Counted from the stretch's first letter, positions 8,273 to 16,083 are shown. The stretch is DNA of 35,046 nucleotides from Bacteroidales bacterium (GCA_015060335.1 SUYR01000028.1:1-35046), one strand, 5' to 3'. Notes: generated by a model not told the origin, from the letters alone. Made by a program: numbers and translations.

Positions 8273-10053
8273 TGAAATTGAAATCATTCGGCATTGCAAC
8301 TGCCATCGGTGCGATACTGCTTGGCGCAGCCTCCTGCATAAATGTAAATGAAGGACTGGGATCAAACTTCATCCCAACCGAACAGATATGGAACGTATAT
8401 CCGTGCGAGCCTGAAGTATTGGAGAATATTACCATGGATCTCTCGGACAGTCTGTCAGGATACAGTTCGTCCAGAATCACATTCGGTTCTGTAAAGGAAG
8501 GCGAATTCCTCAGCAACAACAGTTCAAGTTTCACTCTGGTGCCGCTCAATGACACACTTGACTTCGGAGATGACACGGAAATCCTGCAGTTCCATCTGAC
8601 AGCTGTAAGGGACACCGTATCAGTAATCAACAAGGCACAGCTGAGAATGCTTCAGAACTTCTATGTGCATCCTCTCAAAAAACCGCTTGACTCCACAATC
8701 CTCTATACCGGTACATTCTATGACAAGAAGAACATAGAGGACTATATCGACATGAACAGAATCATCACAGAAGGTATTCCTGTATATAACGGAGGTGATT
8801 CGCTTTCATTCGACTTCAGCAGGGAATATGCTGCCGAACTGATCAGCGGAATCAAGAGATGGCAGGAGAAATATAAAGAAGAGAGGACAGACAGTCTCAG
8901 CTACTACCTCAAGGAGGTTCCGGGCATATATATCCGCACTGAGGAGCAGACCGAGGACGGAGGCCGCATCAATATGTTCGAGCTGCCGATTTCGACATCG
9001 GACGGATATATAGACGGAAACTATGCCGAGCTGAAGATACGTGCTAAATACGATGGCAGACAGACAGATACGCTGTTTGTGTTCATCTTCGGACCCGCAG
9101 AATTCATGACGTCCGAGGATACCCAGTATCCGTCGCAGCTAGCACTCAACGCAAGCACAAATCTTGAAAAGGCAGACTTCATCGAGAACTGGAACAACGG
9201 GGACAAGACCAAGTTATATGTAGAAGGAGGCAGCGGATACAAGCCTGTAGTAAAGGCATCTGAAATCAGAGAACTTGCTTACAAGATGATAACCAAAGAG
9301 GCCCCTGAAGACGATATAGATAATATAGTCATCAACAAGGCTACCATCATACTTCCTTACGACCAGAGCAACTATGACCTGCTTGATAGATACCCTATGG
9401 TTCTCAGCCCGACAGTCAGACTTAAGAGCAGCGACGGCAAATACGTCACATATGCAGGACTTACAGATTCAAGCATCGAATCTGAAAATCACGGTGAGAT
9501 CAACCGTTCGCTCAGCATGTACAGTCCTGACGTAAGCCATCATGTCCAGGAAATTGTAAAACTGAAGAGAGGCGTAGGCGAAGACGTTGACCCTAACGAG
9601 ACCGAAGCTCAGTTTGCAAAGAGACTTGAAAAGTACGACATCTGGTTCCTCATCCTCTACGAAGAGGTCGTGGAAAGCAGTTCTTCAAGCAGTTCATACA
9701 ACGACTACTACAACAACCTCCTCTATAATTCATACTATAACAATATGATGTATGACCCATATGGCTATGGATACGGTTATGGAGGATATGGCTACGGATA
9801 CGGAGGTTACGGCTATGGCGGGTACGGTGGTTATGGCGGATACGGCTATAACAACTACTACAACTACCTGATGATGGCGCAGTATGCCAGCGCGGCCAAC
9901 AGCAGCAGTACCCAGACATCCACAAATACGGAGCTTGACAAGGACAGATTCTACAATGCGGCCCTTAATGGCCCGGGAGCCGGTGGAAACGACATAGAGC
10001 AGAAACCTCGTCTGAAGATTACGTTCTCCACTCCAAAGAAGGCGGAGGAATAA
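8272..10053 (+). CDS. DUF4270 family lipoprotein with Gly/Tyr-rich insertion
   Basis: A 593-residue protein with a lipoprotein signal peptide (lipobox GAASC, Cys22), so probably attached to the outer membrane. LGSNFIPTEQIWNVYP and the long beta-rich body with repeated TIILPY and LYVEGGSG segments fit DUF4270, a Bacteroidetes family of unknown function. Residues 497-530 form a tract of GYGYGGYGYG-type repeats bordered by Asn/Tyr-rich sequence (NDYYNNLLYNSYYNN before, YNNYYNYLMM after) and a serine run. Such a tract is not part of the domain core as I know it and is probably flexible or aggregation-prone. It is translated with the preceding gene by a 1-nt overlap and ends at a strong bidirectional terminator. 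Confidence 0.8.
   Translation: MKLKSFGIATAIGAILLGAASCINVNEGLGSNFIPTEQIWNVYPCEPEVLENITMDLSDSLSGYSSSRITFGSVKEGEFLSNNSSSFTLVPLNDTLDFGDDTEILQFHLTAVRDTVSVINKAQLRMLQNFYVHPLKKPLDSTILYTGTFYDKKNIEDYIDMNRIITEGIPVYNGGDSLSFDFSREYAAELISGIKRWQEKYKEERTDSLSYYLKEVPGIYIRTEEQTEDGGRINMFELPISTSDGYIDGNYAELKIRAKYDGRQTDTLFVFIFGPAEFMTSEDTQYPSQLALNASTNLEKADFIENWNNGDKTKLYVEGGSGYKPVVKASEIRELAYKMITKEAPEDDIDNIVINKATIILPYDQSNYDLLDRYPMVLSPTVRLKSSDGKYVTYAGLTDSSIESENHGEINRSLSMYSPDVSHHVQEIVKLKRGVGEDVDPNETEAQFAKRLEKYDIWFLILYEEVVESSSSSSSYNDYYNNLLYNSYYNNMMYDPYGYGYGYGGYGYGYGGYGYGGYGGYGGYGYNNYYNYLMMAQYASAANSSSTQTSTNTELDKDRFYNAALNGPGAGGNDIEQKPRLKITFSTPKKAEE
9760..9852 (+). repeat. Gly/Tyr-coding low-complexity repeat
   Basis: Degenerate in-frame repeats of GGNTAYGG-like triplets (for example GGCTATGGATACGGTTATGG) encode alternating Gly and Tyr inside the DUF4270 protein. 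The units are multiples of 3 nt, so length changes would keep the frame. Confidence 0.8.
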
Positions 10054-10128
10054 TCCACTCAAAACATACTTCGCTGACACTCAGCGACTTGAGCAAAAAA
10101 AATGCGACGCACAAAATTGGGCGCACAA

Positions 10129-10160
10129 AAAGAGGGTGACTTTTTACGGTCACCCTCTTT
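10129..10160. terminator. Bidirectional terminator between DUF4270 gene and acpP
   Basis: AAAGAGGGTGAC (10129-10140) and GTCACCCTCTTT (10149-10160) pair over 12 bp with an 8-nt loop. T-rich DNA follows on both strands. A smaller hairpin, TCGCTGA-CAC-TCAGCGA, lies at 10071-10087 just after the DUF4270 stop. Confidence 0.88.
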
Positions 10161-10176
10161 TATTATTCAGACAAAA

Positions 10177-10422
10177 TTATTTCTCGTTTACCTTGTCCTC
10201 AATGTACTTGATTGCATCTCCTACAGTTGCGATCTTGTCACCAGCGTCATCATCTGGAATCTTGATGTCGAACTGCTTCTCGAAATCCATGATAAGCTCG
10301 ACGATATCAAGTGAATCAGCACCAAGATCGTTCTGGAAGCTTGCGTTTTCAGTAACCTCAGACGCATCAACGCCCAATTTCTCGACGATGATTGCTTTTA
10401 CGTCTTCTGCAATATTAGCCAT
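10177..10422 (-). CDS. acpP: Acyl carrier protein
   Basis: An 81-residue acidic helical protein of normal ACP size. The phosphopantetheine attachment motif GADSLD places the modified serine at residue 37, followed by [18 protein letters not shown]. It carries growing acyl chains in fatty acid synthesis and also supplies lipid A synthesis. I start at 10422 (MANIAEDVK), the family N-terminus, not at the ATG three codons upstream. It stands alone here, between a shared terminator and uvrC, without the fabF neighbour that is common elsewhere. The leader is AT-rich and has no Shine-Dalgarno sequence. Confidence 0.96.
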   Translation of the reverse strand: MANIAEDVKAIIVEKLGVDASEVTENASFQNDLGADSLDIVELIMDFEKQFDIKIPDDDAGDKIATVGDAIKYIEDKVNEK

Positions 10423-10485
10423 AACGTTCAATTTTTTAGTTAATAATTTAATATTTTAATACACGTATTTGCGCTAAAAACGATG

Positions 10486-10493
10486 CAAAGTAA
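10486..10493 (-). promoter_or_regulatory. Possible -7 box for acpP
   Basis: On the minus strand TTACTTTG differs from TAnnTTTG at one position and is followed by C, as is common in this phylum. It lies 63 bp before the acpP ATG. No clear -33 element was found. Confidence 0.4.
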
Positions 10494-10522
10494 ATAAAAA
10501 AAATCCGAATATAAAAATTTTG

Positions 10523-12334
10523 TTATTCGTCCCTATCCTGAGCATATCCATGCAGCGACTCCAGTATCCGGACTGCCAGTCTTCGTCCGACCATCTGGGC
10601 GAGGTCGTCCTCTGAGGCCGCAGCAATCCTTGCCACGCTGCCGAAACGCAGAAGAAGGCGCTGTTCTGTCCTGTCTCCTACTCCCTTTATGCTCTTTAGC
10701 GCAGACTCTATCTGCGACTTGCTGCGAAGCTTCCTGTGGAACGTAATACCGAAACGGTGAGCCTCGTCACGAATATGCTGAAGGACCTTGAGGGCAGGAG
10801 AATTCCTGTCTATGAACATAGGGTACGGATCACCCACACGATACACCTCTTCCATGCGTTCTGCAAGAGCCACCACAGTCAGCTTGTCAGTCAGCCCGAG
10901 CTCCGCCAGCGCCTCAAAGGCGAAAGCAAGCTGACCTTTTCCGCCGTCAATGACTATGAGCTGAGGCAGATCCTCCGGATTCTCTTCAAGCATACGGGAA
11001 TATCTCCTGTTCACGACTTCCTTCATAGTTGCATAGTCATTGGCACCTACTACGGTCTTCACCTTGAAATGCCTGTAATCCTTCTTTGACGGCGCTGCAT
11101 TCCTGAATACAACGCATGCAGAAACCGGATTTGTGCCCTGTATATTGGAGTTGTCGAAACACTCTATATGGACCGGGAGATGCTTCATGCCAAGCTGTTT
11201 CTGAAGCGATTCCATCACCATGTTCCTATATGCATCCGGATCGGTGTGTTCCTGCTGCTTGAGGGCGTTGAAACGCATTTCCTTGGCATTCCGGGCGCTG
11301 AGTTCCAGAAGCGACAGCTTGTCTCCGCGTACAGGCACCTTGAATTCCACTCCCTCGATTTCCATGTCTGGCAAAAAAGGGACTATTATCTCTTTGGAAA
11401 GCTCTCCGAATTTGGATTGGATTTCCGCGATGAAAGCTGCAAGGACAGACTCCTGATCCTCCTCTATCATCATCTTGAAACCCAGATTAAGAGACTGGAT
11501 CACAGCCCCGCCCTTTATACGAAGGAAGTTGCCGAAAGCCTCCGGTCCGTCAATCACAAGCGAGAACACATCCACGTCAGATACTACGGAATTCATTATG
11601 ACCGACTTGCTGTAATGACTCTCGAGCGAAAGCATCTTTTCCTTATATACCTGAGCTTGCTCAAATTCCATATTCATCGCAGCCTCCTGCATCAGGACCT
11701 TATAATGCTGGATTATGTCTCGTCCTCCTCCCTTGAGCAGACTGACGATTTCCTCTATATTGTCCTGATATTCCTTTTTTGAAATGCCGCCTATGCAGCA
11801 GCCCCGGCACTTGCCTATATGGAAATTCAGACAGGGGCGAAACTTACCATGCAGAATAGCCTCTGAGGTAATCTTGAGCTTGCAGGTGCGAAGCGGATAT
11901 ACGCTATGGAAGAACTCCACGAGATTACGTGCATGGACCACGCTGCTGTACGGACCGAAATAACGCGATCCGTCCTTTACGATACGACGCGTAAGGAATA
12001 CCTTAGGGAAATCACCCGTACCCACGCATATCCACGGGTAAGTCTTTGAGTCCTTCAATAATATATTATAACGCGGCTTGAACTGCTTGATCAGATTGTT
12101 TTCAAGCAGAAGGGCATCAGCCTCCGAATCGACCACAGTATATTGTGCGTCTGCAATCTTGGATACCATGACCGCGGTCTTTCTCGTCAGCCGTTCTGCC
12201 GGCACGAAATACTGCGCGACCCTCTTGTTCAGGTCCTTTGCCTTGCCGACATAAATGACATTCCCCTCGGAGTCGTAATACCTATAGACTCCGGGGGAAT
12301 GTGGGAAGAGTTTTATTTTTTCTTTAATGTCCAT
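10523..12334 (-). CDS. uvrC: Excinuclease ABC subunit C
   Basis: A 603-residue protein with the complete UvrC architecture. The GIY-YIG nuclease (about 10-90; GVYRYY, VIYVGKAKDLNKRV) makes the 3' incision. A cysteine-containing region (CRGCCIGGISKKEY) and a UVR motif (about 200-240) for UvrB contact follow. The RNase H-like nuclease has HIECFDNSNIQGTNPVSACV and IDGGKGQLAFA and makes the 5' incision. Two helix-hairpin-helix motifs (about 540-600; LKSIKGVGDRTEQRLL) end the protein. It acts in nucleotide excision repair with UvrA and UvrB. Its ATG lies 8 bp from a tandem repeat array, and the first repeat forms a hairpin at 12343-12363 in the 5' leader. Confidence 0.96.
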   Translation of the reverse strand: MDIKEKIKLFPHSPGVYRYYDSEGNVIYVGKAKDLNKRVAQYFVPAERLTRKTAVMVSKIADAQYTVVDSEADALLLENNLIKQFKPRYNILLKDSKTYPWICVGTGDFPKVFLTRRIVKDGSRYFGPYSSVVHARNLVEFFHSVYPLRTCKLKITSEAILHGKFRPCLNFHIGKCRGCCIGGISKKEYQDNIEEIVSLLKGGGRDIIQHYKVLMQEAAMNMEFEQAQVYKEKMLSLESHYSKSVIMNSVVSDVDVFSLVIDGPEAFGNFLRIKGGAVIQSLNLGFKMMIEEDQESVLAAFIAEIQSKFGELSKEIIVPFLPDMEIEGVEFKVPVRGDKLSLLELSARNAKEMRFNALKQQEHTDPDAYRNMVMESLQKQLGMKHLPVHIECFDNSNIQGTNPVSACVVFRNAAPSKKDYRHFKVKTVVGANDYATMKEVVNRRYSRMLEENPEDLPQLIVIDGGKGQLAFAFEALAELGLTDKLTVVALAERMEEVYRVGDPYPMFIDRNSPALKVLQHIRDEAHRFGITFHRKLRSKSQIESALKSIKGVGDRTEQRLLLRFGSVARIAAASEDDLAQMVGRRLAVRILESLHGYAQDRDE

Positions 12335-12341
12335 TGTTGGA

Positions 12342-12597
12342 GATCCCCGATCAGGTCGGGGATGACGATGATAGATCAGGTCAGGGATGACGGTTGAAAG
12401 ATCAGGTCAAGGATGACGATTGATAGATCAAGTCAGGGATGACGATTGAAAGATCAAGTCAAGGATGACGATTGAAAGATCAAGTCAAGGATGACGATTG
12501 AAAGATCAGGTCGGGGATGACGATTGAAAGATCAGGTCGGGGATGACGATTGAAAGATCAGGTCAAGGATGACGATTGAACGATCAAGTCGGGGATC
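12342..12597. repeat. Tandem array of about ten 26-bp repeats upstream of uvrC
   Basis: Units begin with GATCAGGTCGGGGATGACG or GATCAAGTCAAGGATGACG and end in ATTGAAA. Unit starts are 12349, 12374, 12400, 12426, 12452, 12478, 12504, 12530, 12556 and 12582, giving 26-bp spacing except for the first (25). The array is bracketed by GATCCCCGA (12342-12350) and its inverted copy TCGGGGATC (12589-12597). The first unit also forms a hairpin, ATCCCCGA with TCGGGGAT. There are no unique spacers, so it is not a CRISPR array. It fills the gap between the thioredoxin gene and uvrC. Confidence 0.92.
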
Positions 12598-12606
12598 TTC
12601 GACGTC

Positions 12607-12627
12607 ATTGCCGGCCTGACCGGCAAT
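12607..12627 (-). terminator. Terminator-like hairpin after the TlpA-like gene
   Basis: ATTGCCGG (12607-12614) and CCGGCAAT (12620-12627) pair perfectly around a 5-nt loop directly after the stop codon of the gene. A T tract is missing, so it may instead be an outlying piece of the repeat array. Confidence 0.5.
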
Positions 12628-13464
12628 CTACTTCAAATAAGAAGAAACCACCTCCTCAATCTCAGCACCGTGGAATCCCCTCTTGAGGATAGTGCCGTCC
12701 GGACCGAAAAGAATGATATGAGGAATGCCTTCCACACCATAAAGAGCAGCGGGCTCACGGCCTCCGTTATTGATCTGATTCCAGTCCATTCCAAGTTCCT
12801 CAGCAGTCTCGATAGTGACCTCTACAGGCTCTCTCTCCCACACCGCAATACTTACCACATCAAAATTGTCGCCCTTATATTTGTCATATACAGCCTTGAT
12901 GTTTGGCATCTCCCTGCGGCAAGGTCCACACCAAGGTGACCAGAAATCAAGCAGGATATACTTACCCTTTCCTACATAATCCGAAAGCTTCACATCAGCA
13001 TACACCGGCTGAGGTGGAATACTTCTTGTCTGACCTACAACAGAATTTACCGTAAAGTCAACAAACGGCTTACCCTCAGCTGTAGCGATTCTTGCATCAA
13101 GACCAGCCTTCAGATAAGCAACTTCCTCATTTTCAAGCATTTCTGCCGGCATCTTCGATATGATTTCCAAAGCCTGCTCATCCTCGATAAGTCCGCGCAG
13201 ATTCATCAGCACCTGCACAGCCACCTCGTTGTCAGGATTCTTCTTGGCTGCCTTGAGGTTGAACTCCACATATTCCTCAACAAAATCATCATAGTATGCC
13301 TGTGCCTTCTCCCTATCATTTGAAAGAGAATCCATCATCTGACGATACTCCTGGATCATTGCGTCATGAGCCTCCTCATAAGCTTTTACTCTCTCTTCAG
13401 GAGTCTGGGCACAAGCTGCCACAGCTACAGCAGCAAGCACAAATAAAAAATCACGTGTCTTCAT
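12628..13464 (-). CDS. TlpA/ResA-like thioredoxin lipoprotein
   Basis: A 278-residue exported protein with a type II signal peptide (lipobox VAAC, Cys18). Residues 20-125 are a charged, mostly helical region of the kind that precedes thioredoxin domains in Bacteroidetes. A redoxin domain spans about 130-278, with ILLDFWSPWCGPCRREMPNI; the redox cysteines are 179 and 182 in WCGPC. The cis-proline loop is visible as VEGIPHIILFGPDG. It probably reduces or transfers disulfides in the periplasm or at an envelope membrane; the partner is unknown. It has its own -7 box and ends at a hairpin just before the repeat array of uvrC. Confidence 0.85.
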   Translation of the reverse strand: MKTRDFLFVLAAVAVAACAQTPEERVKAYEEAHDAMIQEYRQMMDSLSNDREKAQAYYDDFVEEYVEFNLKAAKKNPDNEVAVQVLMNLRGLIEDEQALEIISKMPAEMLENEEVAYLKAGLDARIATAEGKPFVDFTVNSVVGQTRSIPPQPVYADVKLSDYVGKGKYILLDFWSPWCGPCRREMPNIKAVYDKYKGDNFDVVSIAVWEREPVEVTIETAEELGMDWNQINNGGREPAALYGVEGIPHIILFGPDGTILKRGFHGAEIEEVVSSYLK

Positions 13465-13490
13465 ATATCCTTCATTAATACATTACCTCA

Positions 13491-13498
13491 CAAATATA
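13491..13498 (-). promoter_or_regulatory. -7 box for the TlpA-like gene
   Basis: On the minus strand TATATTTG matches TAnnTTTG and lies 26 bp before the ATG at 13464. A -33 element was not evident. Confidence 0.5.
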
Positions 13499-13583
13499 TG
13501 CAAAAAATGAAGAAAGTCTACAGCATTTCACCAACTATATCAGAATTTCACCCTCAAATTCCAGGGTTTGACATAACGAAACT

Positions 13584-13619
13584 GACATTTTACAGAATAA
13601 CATAATCTGTAAAAATGTC
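13584..13619. repeat. Inverted repeat upstream of pilus operon 1
   Basis: GACATTTTACAGA (13584-13596) and TCTGTAAAAATGTC (13606-13619) are inverted copies that differ by one T, around a 9-bp spacer. The geometry suits a dimeric regulator, a recombinase core site or a hairpin. It is not similar in sequence to the repeat beside the recombinase gene. Confidence 0.6.
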
Positions 13620-13735
13620 GCATTTTGTGACTGATAGATGACATTTACCGCATATTTGTACTTTTTCTTATCATTTTCTCAAAAAATATGAACTATTGTA
13701 CCAAAAAGTATTTACCTTTATAGTCCCGAGAAGTT

Positions 13736-13754
13736 CATCTCTCCGCAAGAGATG
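13736..13754 (+). promoter_or_regulatory. Leader stem-loop of pilus operon 1
   Basis: CATCTCT (13736-13742) and AGAGATG (13748-13754) pair perfectly around CCGCA. The right arm contains an in-frame ATG (13752), which would be sequestered. The same hairpin stands at the head of operon 2, so it is probably a shared post-transcriptional control element or a protein site. Confidence 0.65.
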
Positions 13755-13830
13755 ACGAGTGTAACCCTAATGGCTAAGAGATTGATATTGCTGGCATTGT
13801 GCATCCTCCCCTGTATAATGATGCACTCGC
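13736..13830 (+). repeat. 95-bp leader duplication, copy 1 (inverted relative to copy 2)
   Basis: This stretch covers the leader stem-loop and the signal-peptide codons of the first gene of operon 1. It matches the reverse complement of 32882-32976 at 86 of 95 positions without gaps, and the first 32 bp are identical. The non-coding hairpin is conserved as well as the coding part. Confidence 0.9.
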
Positions 13831-14339
13831 AGGTCATCCTTCAGGAAGACACTGTGAAATGCAGCATATATTTCCATCAGGGCAAGTCAAATTTCGACCC
13901 TCGTTACAAGGAAAACGACAAGCGTCTGAAGCAGTTTGTGAACGAAGTCTATTTCCGTGACGGAGACCCCGCAATGTCCATCAAGCGCATCCGCGTAAGT
14001 TCGGGAGCCTCTCCGGAAGGATCTGAATCCATCAACACACGTCTGTCCAATGCCAGAGCAGCAGCAATCATCAGCTACCTCAAGGAACATACAGCCCTCA
14101 ACGATTCCTCTATAATAGTGTATTCTCCGGGAGTTGATTGGGAAGGACTTGCTGCACTTGTTGAGATGTCAGACATGGTTCCGTATAAGGACACCGTCCT
14201 GAAAATAATCCGTTCGGAAGAATTCGGAAACGATAACATCGCCCGCAGAAAGGCCCTTGAAACCCTGAAGGGGGGGCAGCATACAGGTGGATGTACAGGA
14301 ATCTGTTTCCGCTCGTCCGTCACTCCAGCGTCAGCATAG
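13770..14339 (+). CDS. OmpA-like/DUF3575 protein of pilus operon 1, N-terminal part before frameshift
   Basis: The reading frame encodes about 170 residues of a pilus-operon outer-membrane protein and then runs out of frame. It has a signal peptide (MAKRLILLALCILPCIMMHSQ) and an OmpA-like segment: IYFHQGKSNFDPRY, IRVSSGASPEGSESINTRLS, ARAAAIISYL. At 14270-14276 a run of seven G follows ALETLK; after it this frame gives unrelated residues and stops at 14339, while the -1 frame continues the protein. An in-frame ATG at 13752 is possible, but it lies in the leader hairpin. The complete paralogue is the first gene of operon 2 (31623-32942). Restored, this protein would have 408 residues. The gene is broken, phase-variable or read by programmed frameshifting. 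Confidence 0.8.
   Translation: MAKRLILLALCILPCIMMHSQVILQEDTVKCSIYFHQGKSNFDPRYKENDKRLKQFVNEVYFRDGDPAMSIKRIRVSSGASPEGSESINTRLSNARAAAIISYLKEHTALNDSSIIVYSPGVDWEGLAALVEMSDMVPYKDTVLKIIRSEEFGNDNIARRKALETLKGGQHTGGCTGICFRSSVTPASA
14270..14276 (+). repeat. G7 homopolymer at the frameshift site
   Basis: In the upstream frame the codons read AAG GGG GGG CAG. One more G (G8) would fuse the two halves as ETLKGGAAYRWMYRNLF, which matches the paralogue's LQQLDRGYTWKYLIRHYM region. The zero-frame arrangement G GGG GGG also fits a -1 slippery heptamer. Confidence 0.85.
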
Positions 14340-14995
14340 CCTATGTCAGCAGGCATTGGAAAGAGATCGCCAGCCTGTATAAGCCGGCCCTGCAGGAATG
14401 CGGGCCACTGCCATGCGAAGACCAGAGCGACATCGTATGGCGTCCTTATGGTCCGGCTCCCAAGAAGGAGATATTCTATCTGAGGACCAACTTCCTTTCT
14501 CCGGTCTCCAATTTCGGAGTGGAATACTGCATCAACCACAACTGGTCAATAGGCGCGGACTACTACTTCCCGTGGGTATTCCGTAATCCAAACCACAAGA
14601 ACTGTTTTCAGGTGCTAGGCGGAAGCATCGAAGGCCGCTATTGGTTCGGCAAGGAAAGAGGCGAGCAGGACCGTCTCGAAGGTCACTCGCTTGGATTCGG
14701 TCTCATGGGCGGCTACTATGACATGGAGAGGAACTACACCGGCAAGCAGGGAGAGTTCGGCGGCATAGGCGTGGACTATCTCTACTCCCTCCCTATCGCG
14801 AACGACAAACTTCACATGGAGTTCAGTCTCGGGCTGGGCTACATCTACTCATATGTAAAGCCTTACAACGTGTTCGAAGACGGCGGCAAGGCATACAAGA
14901 CAGGATACACGGAGCGCTTCCACTGGGTGGGCCCGACTAAGGCCACCGTATCGCTGGTAGTGCCTATCAAAGCAAAAAGGAGGACTGGGAAATGA
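14291..14995 (+). CDS. DUF3575 outer-membrane domain of pilus operon 1, C-terminal part after frameshift
   Basis: The downstream frame encodes 234 residues that continue the split protein: YRWMYRNLFPLVRHSSVSIAYV, then FYLRTNFLSPVSNFGVEYCINHNWSIGADYYFPW, GRYWFG, HSLGFGLMGGYYDMERNY, and a last strand HWVGPTKATVSLVVPIKAK. Alternating strands of this kind fit the DUF3575 beta-barrel, and the end matches the paralogue's YFGPTKAEISLVIPIRA. Without frame restoration the fragment would need internal initiation at 14291 and would lack a signal peptide. The stop overlaps the start of the anchor gene (ATGA), so loss of translation here could also lower anchor synthesis. Confidence 0.8.
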   Translation: MYRNLFPLVRHSSVSIAYVSRHWKEIASLYKPALQECGPLPCEDQSDIVWRPYGPAPKKEIFYLRTNFLSPVSNFGVEYCINHNWSIGADYYFPWVFRNPNHKNCFQVLGGSIEGRYWFGKERGEQDRLEGHSLGFGLMGGYYDMERNYTGKQGEFGGIGVDYLYSLPIANDKLHMEFSLGLGYIYSYVKPYNVFEDGGKAYKTGYTERFHWVGPTKATVSLVVPIKAKRRTGK

Positions 14996-16029
14996 GAAGA
15001 AGTCTTAGATATGCCCTCCTGTTGCTTGCTGCAGTCATAGCGTCTGCAGGCTGCAAACGTATCCCGCTCTATGAGCTTTCCACCAACGTGAGGATAGTCA
15101 TCGACCATGAGCTGAGCATCGACCACGACATCGAACTCTCAGCCGAGACAGACCTTCCTGACGAGTATCAGGTGAAGATAGACGGCCGGATGCCTCAGTA
15201 TGTCAATGTCCTGTTCTATGACCCTGAGACCCACCAACTGGCGACCTCCCGCATCCTCGACGCACAGGGCGGAGTCGTAAGCGTGCCTGCAGGAGACTAC
15301 GACATAGTGATCTACAACTTCGGAACCGAATCCACCCAGATAGCGGACTCGGACCACAAACTACATGCGGAAGCCCACACATCAGACATCACCAAGTCGA
15401 TGTACGACAAGTTCAAGGCCATCCAGTCGAACGCCGCTCCCGACACCAAGGTGGAGTCCAAAGGCTATGAGGAAGACCCTATCATCCACGAGCCTGACCA
15501 TCTGTATGTCGCCAACGAAAGAGCGATCGAGATACCTGCATTCCAGGAGAAGAACGAGGAAGTGGTCATCTATATGAACTCTAACACCATTCTGGAGACC
15601 TACAGCCTCGAGGTGCTCAACATCAAGGGTGCAGAGAACATAGAGAAGATCGAAGCATTCGTCACAGGTCAGATCAAGTCCAACTACTTCGGCCGTCAGG
15701 AAAGGAACGACGCCCCAGCCACAATATACACAGACATGAGGGCGGACATCCCGGGCAAACGTCTCTACACCATCTTCAACACCTTCGGAAAACTGCCGGG
15801 CGAACAGAATCACATATATCTGGACATCACGGTGACCGACTCAGGAGGAGGACAGTACCGTTACATATACGATGTGACCGACCAGTTCGACGACCCGGAG
15901 AACATCAATCACAAGCTTATAGTCGATGGCAGCGAGATAGATATCCCGAAAGCAGAATTAGGAGGTGGAGGCTTCGCCCCATCAGTGGACGAATGGGAAG
16001 ACGAGATAATAGATGTGCCACTTGGATAG
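14992..16029 (+). CDS. Mfa2/FimB-type pilus anchor lipoprotein
   Basis: A 345-residue lipoprotein (lipobox ASAGC, Cys21) of the Mfa2/FimB family, which in Porphyromonas anchors the pilus base in the outer membrane and limits its length. Family features are YDPETHQLATSRIL, VSVPAGDYDIVIYNFGTEST (about 97-116), DHLYVANERAIEIP, and GKLPGEQNHIYLDITVTD. The C-terminal segment GGGGFAPSVDEWEDEIIDVPLG is also seen in the operon 2 anchor (GGFKPSVDEWED). The start overlaps the preceding stop by 4 bp. The end VPLG resembles the VPLV end of the adjacent fimbrillin, possibly because both use the same donor-strand type. Confidence 0.85.
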   Translation: MRRSLRYALLLLAAVIASAGCKRIPLYELSTNVRIVIDHELSIDHDIELSAETDLPDEYQVKIDGRMPQYVNVLFYDPETHQLATSRILDAQGGVVSVPAGDYDIVIYNFGTESTQIADSDHKLHAEAHTSDITKSMYDKFKAIQSNAAPDTKVESKGYEEDPIIHEPDHLYVANERAIEIPAFQEKNEEVVIYMNSNTILETYSLEVLNIKGAENIEKIEAFVTGQIKSNYFGRQERNDAPATIYTDMRADIPGKRLYTIFNTFGKLPGEQNHIYLDITVTDSGGGQYRYIYDVTDQFDDPENINHKLIVDGSEIDIPKAELGGGGFAPSVDEWEDEIIDVPLG

Positions 16030-16083
16030 AAAAAGAACAAACAAATACAAACAATTAATTATCAACTTTTAAACTAAACTACA

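Larger units (their letters stand above)
13465..13769. other. Divergent intergenic region upstream of pilus operon 1
   Basis: This 305-bp gap is AT-rich and holds the promoter of the TlpA-like gene (13491-13498), an inverted repeat at 13584-13619, and the leader stem-loop of the operon at 13736-13754. I see no exact TAnnTTTG box for the rightward operon; TACCTTTA at 13713-13720 and TACTTTTT near 13665 each differ at one position. Control by a dedicated factor is possible. No gene was found here. Confidence 0.7.

Noticed and set aside
11168..11782. 204-codon open frame antisense to uvrC.
   Set aside because: uvrC has full domain coverage on the other strand, and this frame shows no family pattern, only the shadow of its codons.
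12342..12597. Regular 26-bp repeats could be a CRISPR array.
   Set aside because: The units are directly adjacent, with no unique spacers between them, and no cas genes are present.
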